Source: Alphaproteobacteria bacterium (lineage in GTDB: Bacteria; Pseudomonadota; Alphaproteobacteria; GCA-2731375). From it: DNA of 64,000 bases. The position numbers were made by a program, and so were the translations under genes. The notes under the pieces are model-generated. The model did not search any database. It was not told the DNA's origin and saw nothing but the letters and a program-made list of their open reading frames with translations. Below, one piece after another: positions 17,071-25,668 of this stretch (the first letter of the stretch is position 1; each line of letters starts with the position of its first letter). The stretch is taken from contig JADHTB010000004.1 in NCBI GenBank assembly GCA_016776605.1, forward strand, positions 62,001 through 126,000, given 5' to 3'.

Positions 17071-19408
17071 CGCTGTTTACTTCATCTTCGTGGAACGAAA
17101 CATTGGGAGTAGCCATGGGTGGATAATCAACACGGTTGTGAAAAACGCCCAGGGTCAGGGTGCGGGTGAAGGTCGTCTCGATCATCGCCAAATCCCGCAA
17201 TGTCAAATTACAGTCATCCAGTTCGCCTTCGCCGACACGCATCTCGATCACCTGGCGCACCCGTTCGCCAACCTGTGCCGCCGAAGGATCTTTCAGGGCG
17301 CGGGTCGCCGCTTCGACGGAATCGGCCAGCATCAGGATGCCGCATTCCCGCCGCTGCGGCCGTGGGCCGGGATAACGGTAATCCTCTTCGGGACCGTTGA
17401 AACCCTGGGTCTTGGCTTTTTCGTGGAAGGCGCGGAGCAAGGTGGTACCCTGATGCTGGGCGATGCCCTCTAATATAAGGCGCCCCAGCTTGGCTTTTCG
17501 CGCCATCTCCAGGCCGTCAAGAATATGGTGCAATATCACCCGCGCCGAGATATCCGCGGCCAGGCGGTCGTGGATATTATCGCCGCCCCGCTGGTTTTCC
17601 ATGAAATAGGCCGGACGCTGCATCTTGCCGATATCGTGATATAGCGCCATCACCCGGCAGATCAGACCATTGGCGCCAATCGCATCAGCCCCGGCTTCTG
17701 CCAGATTGGCCACCATGGCGGAATGGAAATAGGTGCCCGGCGCCTTTAACGCCAACTCTTTCAACAACGGATTATCGGCCGAGGCCAGTTCCAACAGGCG
17801 GGTATCGGTGGTTTCGTCGAACAGCCATTCGAAAGCCGGCAACAGACCCAAGGCACCCACCCCAACCAACAGGCCCGACGCCAACGCCCCCAGCATCAGG
17901 GGCAAATGTTCACCGCCCAGGCCGTGGCCCGCCAAGGTTACCGTCACCGGCACCATGACCACTTGGGCCAGGGCCACCACCAAGCCGATGCGCAGCAAAT
18001 CAATCCGGCGCCGGCTGTGCCGGGCGGCGATGCCCGCTACCAGCACGCCAACGACATAGTTCGTCACCAGCCACAGATCGCCATTCACCCGGTAGGCCAG
18101 GAACAAGGTCAGCGCGACCCCCACCAGCAAGGATGTCCGCGCATCGACCAGCAGCGAGACCAATACCGTAGCCAGAGCCAGGGGCACGAAATAAGCGGCG
18201 GCGGCAGGATCGAAACCCATGCCATCGGCAAAGCCCAGGCCGGCATGGAACATGGCGACACCAATCGCGGTCGTGGCAACAACGATCGTCAGGGTCAAAT
18301 ATGCGGACTTTCGCCCAACGCTAAGGGGAACGCGCGCGCGGCTGAAAAAGATCGCGCCCAGCATCATGAAACCGCCTAATAAGCCGGCAACCGCCACCAC
18401 TTCGCGCCAGATCCGGCGGCCGCCAGCATGCTCGTTCAGCGCGCCGATCCGGCGCCAGGCAGACGCGGTAACGCGGTCGCCGCGCCGCACCAGAACTTCA
18501 CCGGCCTTGATCCGCAGAAAAGCCGGCTCGACCGCCGCGACCACTTCGCGCCGCCTTTTCTCGGCCGCCATCTGGTTTGGCGTCAGACTGGCCCGGGCCA
18601 GTTCCTGGGCCGTCTCCAAAATCCAGCTGCGCACAATGCGCGCCTCACCATAGGGCGCATCACCGGCGCGCGCCGTCATCAACCGGCGCAATTGCCGCAG
18701 ATCGATAATACCCGCGGCATTTTCCCGGCGCGATCCCAGCTTAAGGCCCAGATCCCAGATCTCCAGTCCGGCACCGGTCGGCAAGGTGCCGCGATCGGCG
18801 ACCACCAGCCGGTCCAGGCCCATGTTCAGGAAGAAATTAATGGCCAGGGCGGCATCCGCCGGATCCGCCAGACCCTCGAGCAGAGCAAACACGCCGCTGT
18901 TCACGGCTGTGCCCAATTCATCCTGGAATATGGCCCTGCGTTCAGCCGACGACCCGCCAGAATCCAGTTTCCGCGCCCTTAACTTGGCCAGAGCGGCAAA
19001 CACCCGGTCGCCAAGACCGAAATAGAGATCGGAATCATAATCGAATATTTCGCTGATCCCCGCCAAGGCCGCCTGACGGCGCGCCTGGGTGGCGATGTGG
19101 TCTTCAACCAGCACGTCACGGCTGGCGCGAATCGTTTCCTGCGCCACCGTGTCCACGGCCGGCCGCGGCACCTCGCCACCACCCGGCTGGATCAGCAGCA
19201 GGGTCATCACCAGTACAAAACCAATCACGGCGGTCACGTCCGTCACGGGCCGCCAGCGCCGCCACCGGTCATCCGCCAAGGCCGCGTTGGCCGCTGTGCG
19301 CAAGGCTGCCCGCGTCTCCGCCAGTCCGCCCGGGCCCATGGGGCCGGCCGATACCGTGGCCGATACCGTGGCCGATGGCGTTTGAGGGCCCTTGCTACCG
19401 TCCCGCAT
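17012..19408 (-). CDS. 7TM-HD phosphohydrolase, PgpH-like
   Basis: A 798-residue membrane protein. One TM (about 56-75) is followed by an extracytoplasmic 7TMR-HDED domain (to about 330), then seven TM helices (about 335-510), then a cytosolic HD domain with HSAMVANLAE and MALYHDIGKMQRPAYF (HD pair about 565-605). The Firmicutes relative PgpH hydrolyses c-di-AMP, and its gene lies between phoH and ybeY there too. No diadenylate cyclase is visible here, so the ligand is open. It starts two bases after ybeZ. Its N-terminal tail contains a 12-bp tandem repeat (ATVS). Confidence 0.85.
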   Translation of the reverse strand: MRDGSKGPQTPSATVSATVSAGPMGPGGLAETRAALRTAANAALADDRWRRWRPVTDVTAVIGFVLVMTLLLIQPGGGEVPRPAVDTVAQETIRASRDVLVEDHIATQARRQAALAGISEIFDYDSDLYFGLGDRVFAALAKLRARKLDSGGSSAERRAIFQDELGTAVNSGVFALLEGLADPADAALAINFFLNMGLDRLVVADRGTLPTGAGLEIWDLGLKLGSRRENAAGIIDLRQLRRLMTARAGDAPYGEARIVRSWILETAQELARASLTPNQMAAEKRRREVVAAVEPAFLRIKAGEVLVRRGDRVTASAWRRIGALNEHAGGRRIWREVVAVAGLLGGFMMLGAIFFSRARVPLSVGRKSAYLTLTIVVATTAIGVAMFHAGLGFADGMGFDPAAAAYFVPLALATVLVSLLVDARTSLLVGVALTLFLAYRVNGDLWLVTNYVVGVLVAGIAARHSRRRIDLLRIGLVVALAQVVMVPVTVTLAGHGLGGEHLPLMLGALASGLLVGVGALGLLPAFEWLFDETTDTRLLELASADNPLLKELALKAPGTYFHSAMVANLAEAGADAIGANGLICRVMALYHDIGKMQRPAYFMENQRGGDNIHDRLAADISARVILHHILDGLEMARKAKLGRLILEGIAQHQGTTLLRAFHEKAKTQGFNGPEEDYRYPGPRPQRRECGILMLADSVEAATRALKDPSAAQVGERVRQVIEMRVGEGELDDCNLTLRDLAMIETTFTRTLTLGVFHNRVDYPPMATPNVSFHEDEVNSDANRDHRVHPLPGVADGSA

Positions 19409-19410
19409 GA

Positions 19411-20481
19411 CTAGCCGCCGCCATTCGATCGTTTGTCATGGCGATCATAGGCCCGCACAATCGTGGCCACCAGCGGATGGCGGACCACATCATCGGCGCC
19501 GAATTCGATCATCTTGATGGTGTCGATGCCGCCCAGGACCTCTATCGCATCGCGCAGCCCCGACCGGGTTCCCGCCGGCAAATCAACCTGGCTGGGATCG
19601 CCGGTGATCACCATGCGGCTATTCTCGCCCAGGCGGGTCAAAAACATCTTCATTTGCACGGTCGTGGTATTCTGCGCCTCGTCCAGGATAATGCAGGCGT
19701 TGGACAGGGTGCGCCCGCGCATATAGGCCAGGGGCGCCACCTCTATATCGCCGGCATCACGGCGCCGCACGACCCGGTCGCCCGGCATCATGTCATACAA
19801 GGCGTCGTACATGGGCCGCATATAGGGGTCGACTTTTTCTTCCAGGGCGCCAGGCAGGAAACCCAACCGCTCGCCGGCCTCCACCGCCGGCCGGGTCAGG
19901 ATAATGCGTTCTATCTGTTCCTCCAACAACATGGAAACCGCGACGGCGACGGCCAGATAAGTCTTGCCGGTGCCGGCCGGACCCAGGCCAAAGACCAGAT
20001 CGTGGTGACGCATGGCGTTGACATAGGCAGCCTGGTTCGGCGAACGCGGGGTAATCAGCCGCTTCTGGGTGCGGATAAGGGTATCTTCCGATCCGGTCGT
20101 GCGCCGTTGAGAGGCTTGCTCGTCTTCCGGCGGCTTGCCGCCGCGCGGACGCCGGGGCTTCGCCGCGTCCGCCGGGGGTAGAGCCGCCGCCTCCCCGACC
20201 GGTTGCGCCTCGGCCATACGTATGGCGCCATCCACATCCGCCACGGTGACATCCAGGCCCTGTTTTAGGCGCTGATACAGATCCTCGAGGGCGGCGCGGG
20301 CAACCTGCGCCGAATGCGCCTCGCCCAGAATGGCGACCCGGTTGCCGCGCGGCACCAGGGACAAACCCAATCGTTGTTCGATACGGGCCAGGTGACGGTC
20401 ATGCTCTCCAAACAGCGGCGCCAACAGACGGGTATCATCAAAAACGATCACCAGGGCCGGCTCGCCGCCATTCGTTGCCAT
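19411..20481 (-). CDS. ybeZ: PhoH-like ATPase YbeZ
   Basis: A P-loop ATPase of the PhoH family, about 356 residues, thought to act with YbeY on RNA. An N-terminal KH-like region precedes the core, with Walker A LGPAGTGKTYLAVAVA (about 165-180), TRPAVEAGERLGFLPG, and Walker B IILDEAQNTT followed by MVITGDPSQVDLP. I prefer the ATG at 20481; a TTG at 20487 that overlaps the miaB stop is also possible. The region between the domains is Pro/Arg/Lys-rich. Confidence 0.93.
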   Translation of the reverse strand: MATNGGEPALVIVFDDTRLLAPLFGEHDRHLARIEQRLGLSLVPRGNRVAILGEAHSAQVARAALEDLYQRLKQGLDVTVADVDGAIRMAEAQPVGEAAALPPADAAKPRRPRGGKPPEDEQASQRRTTGSEDTLIRTQKRLITPRSPNQAAYVNAMRHHDLVFGLGPAGTGKTYLAVAVAVSMLLEEQIERIILTRPAVEAGERLGFLPGALEEKVDPYMRPMYDALYDMMPGDRVVRRRDAGDIEVAPLAYMRGRTLSNACIILDEAQNTTTVQMKMFLTRLGENSRMVITGDPSQVDLPAGTRSGLRDAIEVLGGIDTIKMIEFGADDVVRHPLVATIVRAYDRHDKRSNGGG

Positions 20482-20483
20482 AT

Positions 20484-22085
20484 TCAAATTATCTGCTCCA
20501 TGCCGCGCGCCGCTTCCACCGTTGCCGAATTCCCTTTTCCCAGGGGCACCTTGCGGGATTCCTGCCCAGAGGTCCGGGCCACCAGTTGCCCTGCCAGGCT
20601 GTTGGCATGAGCAGCGGTAATTTCCACATCCACCAGTTGGCCCAGCATCGTCTCGGGGCCATCAAGATGGACGGCCTGCATATAGGGACTGCGGCCGACC
20701 AATTGGCCGGGCCGCCGGCCCGGACGATCCAGCAGCAAGCTAAGGCGGCGCCCCACCATTTGCTGATTGAAGGCCTGTTGCTGGCTGTCCAACAAAGTCT
20801 GCAACCGTTGCAGCCGCTCAGCCCGCACATCTTCAGGCACCTGATCTTCCAGCAAGGCGGCGGGCGTGCCCGGCCGGGCGCTGTATTTGAAGGAATAGGC
20901 TTGAGCGTAATTAACCGCCCGGACCAGGTCCATGGTGGCCTCGAAATCCGCCTCGCTTTCGCCTGGGAAACCGACGATGAAATCGCCGGACAAGGCAATA
21001 TCGGGCCGGGCCTGGCGTAGCCGTTCGATACTGGCTTGATATTCGGCGACGGTATATCCGCGGTTCATGGCCGCCAGAATGCGGTCCGATCCCGATTGCG
21101 CCGGCAAATGCATATAGGGCATCAGCTTGGCGCAATCACCATGGGCGGCATAAAGCCTTTCGCTCATGTCGCGGGGATGCGATGTGGTGTAGCGGATCCT
21201 GGCCAACCCCTCAATCGCGGCCAGTTGCGCAATCAACTCGGCCAGATCCCAAGTCTTGCCGTCCGGTGTCCCTCCATCCGGCGCGCCGCCATGATAGGCG
21301 TTGACGTTCTGGCCCAATAGGGTGACCTCGCGGACACCGGCATCAACCAGATCGCGGCATTCCGCCAGAACCGCCTGACCCGGCCGGGAAAACTCCATAC
21401 CCCTGGTATAGGGCACGACACAGAAGGTGCAGAATTTGTCGCAGCCTTCCTGAATGGTCAGAAAAGACGCGTGTCCGGCCCCTGCTATATTGGCGGAACT
21501 GGCGGTGGTCCTGGGCAGGTGGTCGAATTTCGCGACCGCTGGAAATTCCGTATCCAGCACCCCCGCCCCCCGTTTGCCATTTCGCCCACTGCCTCGACTG
21601 CCGCCCCGGCCGCCCCGGCCGCCTTGACTTGCCGCGCGTTCGGCCCGGGCGATCATCTCGGGCAGCCGATGATAGGTTTGCGGGCCGAAAACAATATCAA
21701 GGAAGGGCGCCCGCGCCAGCATTTCGGCCCCTTCCGCCTGGGCTACACAGCCCGCCACGGCGAGCATTGGACCCTTTCGGTCGGGATTTTCCACTGCCCG
21801 CCGCTCTCTCAATTCGCGCAGACGGCCCAGTTCGGAATATACTTTCTCCGCTGCCTTTTCACGAATATGACAGGTATTGAGGATGACCATGTCCGCATCC
21901 TCCGGCCCGTCCACCTGGGCATAGCCGAGAGGCGCCAGCACATCGGCCATGCGGGCGGAATCGTACACGTTCATCTGGCACCCATAGGTGCGAATAAAAA
22001 GCTTCTTAATCAAGGAATTTTCGGGGTAAGAGAGACCAAACGCGTTTGCAACTACCACCGCACAATATCTCGCGGCCAGATCCAC
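20484..22085 (-). CDS. miaB: tRNA-2-methylthio-N6-dimethylallyladenosine synthase
   Basis: A radical-SAM methylthiotransferase that adds the ms2 group to A37. The N-terminal UPF0004 domain starts [20 protein letters not shown] and includes [10 protein letters not shown]. The radical-SAM cluster is [15 protein letters not shown], and a TRAM domain ends the protein. The frame starts at a GTG (22085); homologs begin near the TTG at 22013 (LIKKLFIR), so the first 24 residues may not be real. An unusual Gly/Arg-rich insert ([19 protein letters not shown]) lies about residues 155-175, before the radical-SAM domain. Confidence 0.93.
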   Translation of the reverse strand: MDLAARYCAVVVANAFGLSYPENSLIKKLFIRTYGCQMNVYDSARMADVLAPLGYAQVDGPEDADMVILNTCHIREKAAEKVYSELGRLRELRERRAVENPDRKGPMLAVAGCVAQAEGAEMLARAPFLDIVFGPQTYHRLPEMIARAERAASQGGRGGRGGSRGSGRNGKRGAGVLDTEFPAVAKFDHLPRTTASSANIAGAGHASFLTIQEGCDKFCTFCVVPYTRGMEFSRPGQAVLAECRDLVDAGVREVTLLGQNVNAYHGGAPDGGTPDGKTWDLAELIAQLAAIEGLARIRYTTSHPRDMSERLYAAHGDCAKLMPYMHLPAQSGSDRILAAMNRGYTVAEYQASIERLRQARPDIALSGDFIVGFPGESEADFEATMDLVRAVNYAQAYSFKYSARPGTPAALLEDQVPEDVRAERLQRLQTLLDSQQQAFNQQMVGRRLSLLLDRPGRRPGQLVGRSPYMQAVHLDGPETMLGQLVDVEITAAHANSLAGQLVARTSGQESRKVPLGKGNSATVEAARGMEQII

Positions 22086-22277
22086 GCCGTTCCAGGCGCC
22101 CGTTATTGCTCTCGCACTCGCGCGTCCAGATTAAATCCAGGCGCCGGCGATGTTGGTTCATTCCCTTATCGCGCTCCACACTGTGTCATTAGGGAAAACA
22201 CTATCAATCAGGGGCAAATAGTCAAGAAGTCACAGCGCCGTCAACCATTAGCTTTATTTCCGGCGATTATCCCTGAG

Positions 22278-22313
22278 GCACCAGACCGTTGCACCAGACC
22301 GTTGCACCAGACC
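22278..22313. repeat. 13-bp tandem repeat in the fur-miaB gap
   Basis: GCACCAGACCGTT occurs as two exact copies (22278-22290, 22291-22303) plus ten bases of a third. It lies in the 282-base gap between fur and miaB, which otherwise shows no gene. Confidence 0.85.
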
Positions 22314-22367
22314 TGGGATTGCCGCCGCCCGCGCTTGAACCGGATAGTCATACGCTATTGGGGGAAA

Positions 22368-22817
22368 TTAATTCCCGTCGCCACTATCGTCATCTTTTGC
22401 CAGGGTGTCCGGCGCCAAAGGCATGCCAAACAATTCCATGCGGTGGCCAACCAGGCGATAGCCCAGATCATGGGCGATTTTCACCTGCAACTCTTCCAAT
22501 TGCGCATTCTGGAACTCGATCACCTTGCCGCTGCCAGTATCAATCAAATGATCGTGGTGATCGCTTTCCGTGCGTTCGAAGCGAGCCCGGCCGTCGCCAA
22601 ATTCCAGGCGTTGAAGAATATCGGCTTCCTCGAAAATGCGCAGGGTGCGGTATACCGTGGCGATGGATATCTTCGAGTCCAGCGCACTGGCCCGGCGATA
22701 GACTTCCTCGGCGTCCGGATGATCCGTCGCGTCCGACAGGACCCTGGCGACAACCCGGCGCTGCCCGGTCATACGCAGTCCGCGCTCGATACAAAGCCGT
22801 TCGACTTGCCCCGGCAT
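22368..22817 (-). CDS. Fur-family transcriptional regulator
   Basis: A 149-residue metal-responsive repressor. The winged helix (about 12-85) includes MTGQRRVVARVL, HPDAEEVYRRA and KISIATVYRTLRIFEEA. The metal/dimerisation region has ESDHHDHLIDTGSGKVIEF. The C-terminal CxxC structural zinc pair of E. coli Fur is absent, as in many alphaproteobacterial Fur/Mur proteins. Whether it senses iron or manganese cannot be told from sequence. It lies between mucR and miaB. Confidence 0.92.
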   Translation of the reverse strand: MPGQVERLCIERGLRMTGQRRVVARVLSDATDHPDAEEVYRRASALDSKISIATVYRTLRIFEEADILQRLEFGDGRARFERTESDHHDHLIDTGSGKVIEFQNAQLEELQVKIAHDLGYRLVGHRMELFGMPLAPDTLAKDDDSGDGN

Positions 22818-22864
22818 GCGCGACTACAGGCCTGCTGGAGGGTAATGCCAAGACTGCTGCACGG

Positions 22865-23287
22865 TCAGACTGCGGGACGGCGGCTTCGCGAGGTGCCCAA
22901 GCCGATTTTTTTCGCTAAATCACGCCGCTGTTCGGCGTAATTCGGGGCAACCATGGGATAATCCGGTGCCAGCCCCCAGCGTTCGCGGTATTGATCCGGG
23001 GTCATGTTGTAGGCGGTTTTCAAATGCCGCTTCAGCATTTTCAATTTTTTGCCATCTTCTAAACAAATAACGAAGTCTGGAGTAATAGATTTGCGGATCG
23101 GCACGGCCGGTTGCGGCTTTTCCGCTGCTGGCGCGACTTCCTTGCCAAGATCCGCCAATGTCGCATACACCTGTTGGATCAATTGTGGTAATTCACTGAC
23201 GGGAACGCCATTATTTGATACATGGGATGCGACAATATCGGCAGTCAGCGTCAATAGTTCACTAAGATCAGCGCCCTGTTCGGCCAT
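22865..23287 (-). CDS. MucR/Ros-family transcriptional regulator
   Basis: A 140-residue zinc-finger regulator starting MAEQGADLSELLTLTADIV, with the conserved C-terminal DNA-binding block FVICLEDGKKLKMLKRHL and MTPDQYRERWGLAPDYPMVA. MucR proteins bind AT-rich promoter DNA, oligomerise and control cell-cycle, envelope and virulence genes. The upstream frame to 23329 is dropped because an AAGGAACAGG ribosome site fits the 23287 ATG. The AT-rich region upstream may be an autoregulatory target. Confidence 0.92.
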   Translation of the reverse strand: MAEQGADLSELLTLTADIVASHVSNNGVPVSELPQLIQQVYATLADLGKEVAPAAEKPQPAVPIRKSITPDFVICLEDGKKLKMLKRHLKTAYNMTPDQYRERWGLAPDYPMVAPNYAEQRRDLAKKIGLGTSRSRRPAV

Positions 23288-23430
23288 GTAACCTGTTCCT
23301 TCAAGAAATATTGGTAATTTCAAATGCACAAATCGATAATGCGGTCCGATACTCTAATGTTTTGTTGCTATTTACGCAATAGCAAAAAATCTATGCAACA
23401 TTATTGCCTTAATTATTTGGAAGATCGACC
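23288..23430. promoter_or_regulatory. AT-rich divergent promoter region, mucR / tusA-like
   Basis: This gap serves both mucR (minus) and the TusA-like gene (plus). It is strikingly AT-rich for this genome and holds the inverted repeat TTGCTA-N9-TAGCAA (about 23366-23386) and further TA steps. Such DNA is what MucR/Ros proteins bind, so regulation of both genes by MucR is plausible but unproven. Confidence 0.4.
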
Positions 23431-23682
23431 ATGAACACCAAAAGATCAGGGTATTTTTTGGACATAACTGACCAAATTTGCCCAATGACCTTTGTTCGCA
23501 CCAAGCTATTAATTGAAAAAATGCCTGGTGGCGAACAGGCCACGGTTCGTCTGCAAGGCGCCGAACCACTGCAAAACGTACCGCGTTCCGTGCGCGAACA
23601 TGGTCACAAAATTATTTCCCTGGAGCCGGAGGACGCCAACCATCCCGATGGTCCGCACCTGATGGTCTTCGAAAAGGCCTAA
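23431..23682 (+). CDS. TusA-family sulfur-carrier protein
   Basis: An 83-residue protein of the TusA/SirA/YedF fold. The signature Cys is in QICPMTFVRTKLLIEKM (about 16-31), in the CPxx position that carries the persulfide in TusA. The rest, GEQATVRLQGAEPLQNVPRSV and a final MVFEK strand, matches the fold. It may relay sulfur for tRNA thiolation or another pathway; no partner is adjacent. GGAAG precedes the ATG. Confidence 0.88.
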   Translation: MNTKRSGYFLDITDQICPMTFVRTKLLIEKMPGGEQATVRLQGAEPLQNVPRSVREHGHKIISLEPEDANHPDGPHLMVFEKA

Positions 23683-23689
23683 TTTTAGC

Positions 23690-23705
23690 TAGAGCATTTC
23701 CGCTT
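23690..23705 (+). repeat. Terminal relic of the two-hairpin repeat
   Basis: TAGAGCATTTCCGCTT matches the first bases of hairpin 1 in type-1 copies (TAGAGCAATTCCGAAT). It lies seven bases after the TusA-like stop. The remainder of the element is not recognisable. Confidence 0.4.
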
Positions 23706-23708
23706 TTA

Positions 23709-24194
23709 TCAGGACAATAGAGAACGGCGCATAACGATGGCATCAACCCCGGCACCGTCAGCGTCCCGATAGTAATCCTTGCGGCGTCCCACCGGCTCAA
23801 ATGCGGCCGATTTATATAGCGCGATGGCCGCTGGATTGTCATCGGCAACCTCCAGCAGCATTTCCTCCGTGTCCAATTCGCCGGCCCGAGCGATGATCGC
23901 GCGCATCAGAGTGGCGGCCGCGCCGGCGCCGCGCTGTTCAGGCACCACGCCCAGGGTGATAATTTCGCATTCGCCGCCCCCCGCCCTGGCCAGGGCGAAG
24001 CCGATAGGCGCCGAATTTTCCGCACCGTCCTGGCTGACGAGCAAGGCAAATGCGCCCGGCATGGCCATCAGATCCGCAAAGGCGTCTTCACTCCAACCTT
24101 TGGTGAAGCACAGAGCATGCAACTTGGCAAACAAGGCGCAAAACGCCCGATCCGCCGATGAAACCCTGAAGCTCATGGCTCCCGCGCCGTTCAT
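23709..24194 (-). CDS. rimI: GNAT acetyltransferase, RimI-like
   Basis: A 161-residue GNAT enzyme. Motif A, with the acetyl-CoA loop EQRGAGAAATLM, follows the strand GECEIITLGV; a conserved ALYKSAAFEPVGRRKDYY segment marks the C-terminal part. RimI acetylates the N-terminal alanine of ribosomal protein S18. Assignment is supported by overlap with tsaB (ATGA), the common tsaB-rimI pairing; substrate specificity itself is not visible. Confidence 0.85.
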   Translation of the reverse strand: MNGAGAMSFRVSSADRAFCALFAKLHALCFTKGWSEDAFADLMAMPGAFALLVSQDGAENSAPIGFALARAGGGECEIITLGVVPEQRGAGAAATLMRAIIARAGELDTEEMLLEVADDNPAAIALYKSAAFEPVGRRKDYYRDADGAGVDAIVMRRSLLS

Positions 24195-24889
24195 GGCAGC
24201 AGTAGGCCCGCCGCGATTGACGCTTGTCCCGGCAATCGCGCATCAGGTGCCCGCAGATACAACGGCGCTGGCGGCCGCCGGCTGGCCCGGTGGCGCCAGT
24301 CTTCGGCGGCCAGGGCAAGGATCGCCGCATCGGGTTGTACGATTTCGCTGTCCAGCCGCCAATCGGGCAGCGCGGCCTGCAATAGCGCCGCCCCGGTGCC
24401 GACGATAACCCCGGCCGGCAAATCGGACGGCGCGAACGCCGGGCTCGCCGGGCCGGCCGCCGCCTCGGCCACGGCCTGCCCAGCCGCATCGAAGGCCTGG
24501 CCATAGAGTTCCCCGCGGCGGGCATCAATGGCGGCGATAATGCCGTGACCCGCGACCGCTTCCGGGTGCCCGCCCCGGACCACGGCTTGGGCCAACAACT
24601 CCAAGGTGCCTATGCCGAGAACGGGAATATCCGCTACCAGCGCCAAGGCCCGCGCCGCCGCCAGCCCGACGCGCACGCCGGCAAAGGTGCCTGGGCCAAT
24701 GGTAACGGCGATGAAATCCAGCTCCTCATAGGCGACGGCGGCGCTCTTTCGCACGGCCTCGACCATGGGCAGCAATTGTTCCGCATGGCCCCGCTCTATC
24801 AGCTTATGGCAATGGGATATTATCTCGCCATCACGGGAAATTGCAGCGGAACAAGCCTGCTGCGCCGTATCGAATGCCAGAATGAGCAT
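24191..24889 (-). CDS. tsaB: tRNA threonylcarbamoyladenosine synthesis protein TsaB
   Basis: A 232-residue ASKHA-fold protein that scaffolds the TsaD-TsaB-TsaE complex making t6A37 in ANN-decoding tRNAs. Visible hallmarks are MLILAFDTAQQACSAAI at the start, HAEQLLPMVEAV and TIGPGTFAGVRVGLAAARALAL (about 65-86). It lacks the metal-binding histidines of TsaD, as expected. Confidence 0.93.
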   Translation of the reverse strand: MLILAFDTAQQACSAAISRDGEIISHCHKLIERGHAEQLLPMVEAVRKSAAVAYEELDFIAVTIGPGTFAGVRVGLAAARALALVADIPVLGIGTLELLAQAVVRGGHPEAVAGHGIIAAIDARRGELYGQAFDAAGQAVAEAAAGPASPAFAPSDLPAGVIVGTGAALLQAALPDWRLDSEIVQPDAAILALAAEDWRHRASRRPPAPLYLRAPDARLPGQASIAAGLLLP

Positions 24890-24942
24890 AATCAGGACCT
24901 ATCCGACCTTATGACGGCAGTATGACGACGGTTCGGCGCTGG

Positions 24943-25536
24943 CTATATTATCGCCGCCACATCCGTGAAGCTTAGGCGCGGCTTGCGCGGCGGCAATGCA
25001 CCGGGGTCGCCATGGCCCAGGTTGCACAGAAAATTCACCCGTATGGTGCTGTCGGGAAAAAATTCACCATTCACTCCAGCCATATCGAAGCCTGACATGG
25101 GTCCGCAATCCAGGCCCAGGGCACGCGCGGCAATAATCATATAAGCCCCTTGCATGCTGCCATTGCGGAAGGCTGTTTCCAGTAGTTTTTCGTCGTTACC
25201 GGCGAACCAGCCGCGGACCTGATCATTGCCCGGCCACAGGGTTTCGAATTTGTCGCAGAAGGCCAGATCATAGCCAACAATGGCAACGATGGGCGCGGCC
25301 ATGGTTTTCTCTAAATTGCCGGCGCTCAAATGAGGGCGCAACCGCTCTTTCGCCTCTTGCGAGCGCAGGAACAGAAACCGCGCCGGCGAGCTATTGGCCG
25401 ATGTGGGTCCCAGGCGCAACAAATCATAAAGCGCCTGTAACGTGACATCGGACACCGGCTTATCCAGCCAAACCGAATGGGTACGCCCGTCACGGAATAT
25501 GATATCAAAGCTTTTATCGTTCACAATTCCGCTCAT
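24943..25536 (-). CDS. Nitroreductase-fold enzyme, RutE/HadB-like
   Basis: A 197-residue FMN-dependent oxidoreductase-like protein. FRDGRTHSVWLDKPVSD, LGPTSANSSPARFLFL and MIIAARALGLDCGPMSGFD are typical of the malonic semialdehyde reductase/RutE subfamily. Without other rut genes nearby, a role in pyrimidine degradation is not supported, and a general nitro- or aldehyde-reductase role is equally possible. I chose the second ATG (25536) because the GAGGA ribosome site is too close to the first (25542). Confidence 0.82.
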   Translation of the reverse strand: MSGIVNDKSFDIIFRDGRTHSVWLDKPVSDVTLQALYDLLRLGPTSANSSPARFLFLRSQEAKERLRPHLSAGNLEKTMAAPIVAIVGYDLAFCDKFETLWPGNDQVRGWFAGNDEKLLETAFRNGSMQGAYMIIAARALGLDCGPMSGFDMAGVNGEFFPDSTIRVNFLCNLGHGDPGALPPRKPRLSFTDVAAII

Positions 25537-25615
25537 CGTCATTTCCTCAAAATAGGTTCGCCCCTGTTGCCAAACGGCCAGCATATATCCTAGGGAGTAT
25601 GATATAGTGGCGCAA

Positions 25616-25655
25616 TTAACCTAGTGTATTAAAGACATCGTTAACTAAGTGTATG
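25616..25655 (+). promoter_or_regulatory. TTAA-rich direct repeat upstream of the deacetylase gene
   Basis: TTAACCTAGTGTAT (from 25616) and TTAACTAAGTGTAT (from 25641) form an imperfect direct repeat 14-53 bases before the ATG. Three TTAA boxes are spaced by nine and eight bases, close to but not the CtrA spacing of seven. The core ACCTAGTGTATT recurs in the same orientation upstream of the DUF3108 gene. Confidence 0.35.
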
Positions 25656-25668
25656 ACACAAAATCCGC

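Noticed and set aside
21471-22940. Plus-strand open frame of 489 codons across miaB, the intergenic gap and fur
   Set aside because: It spans two well-supported minus-strand genes and their gap, with low-complexity, domain-free translation.
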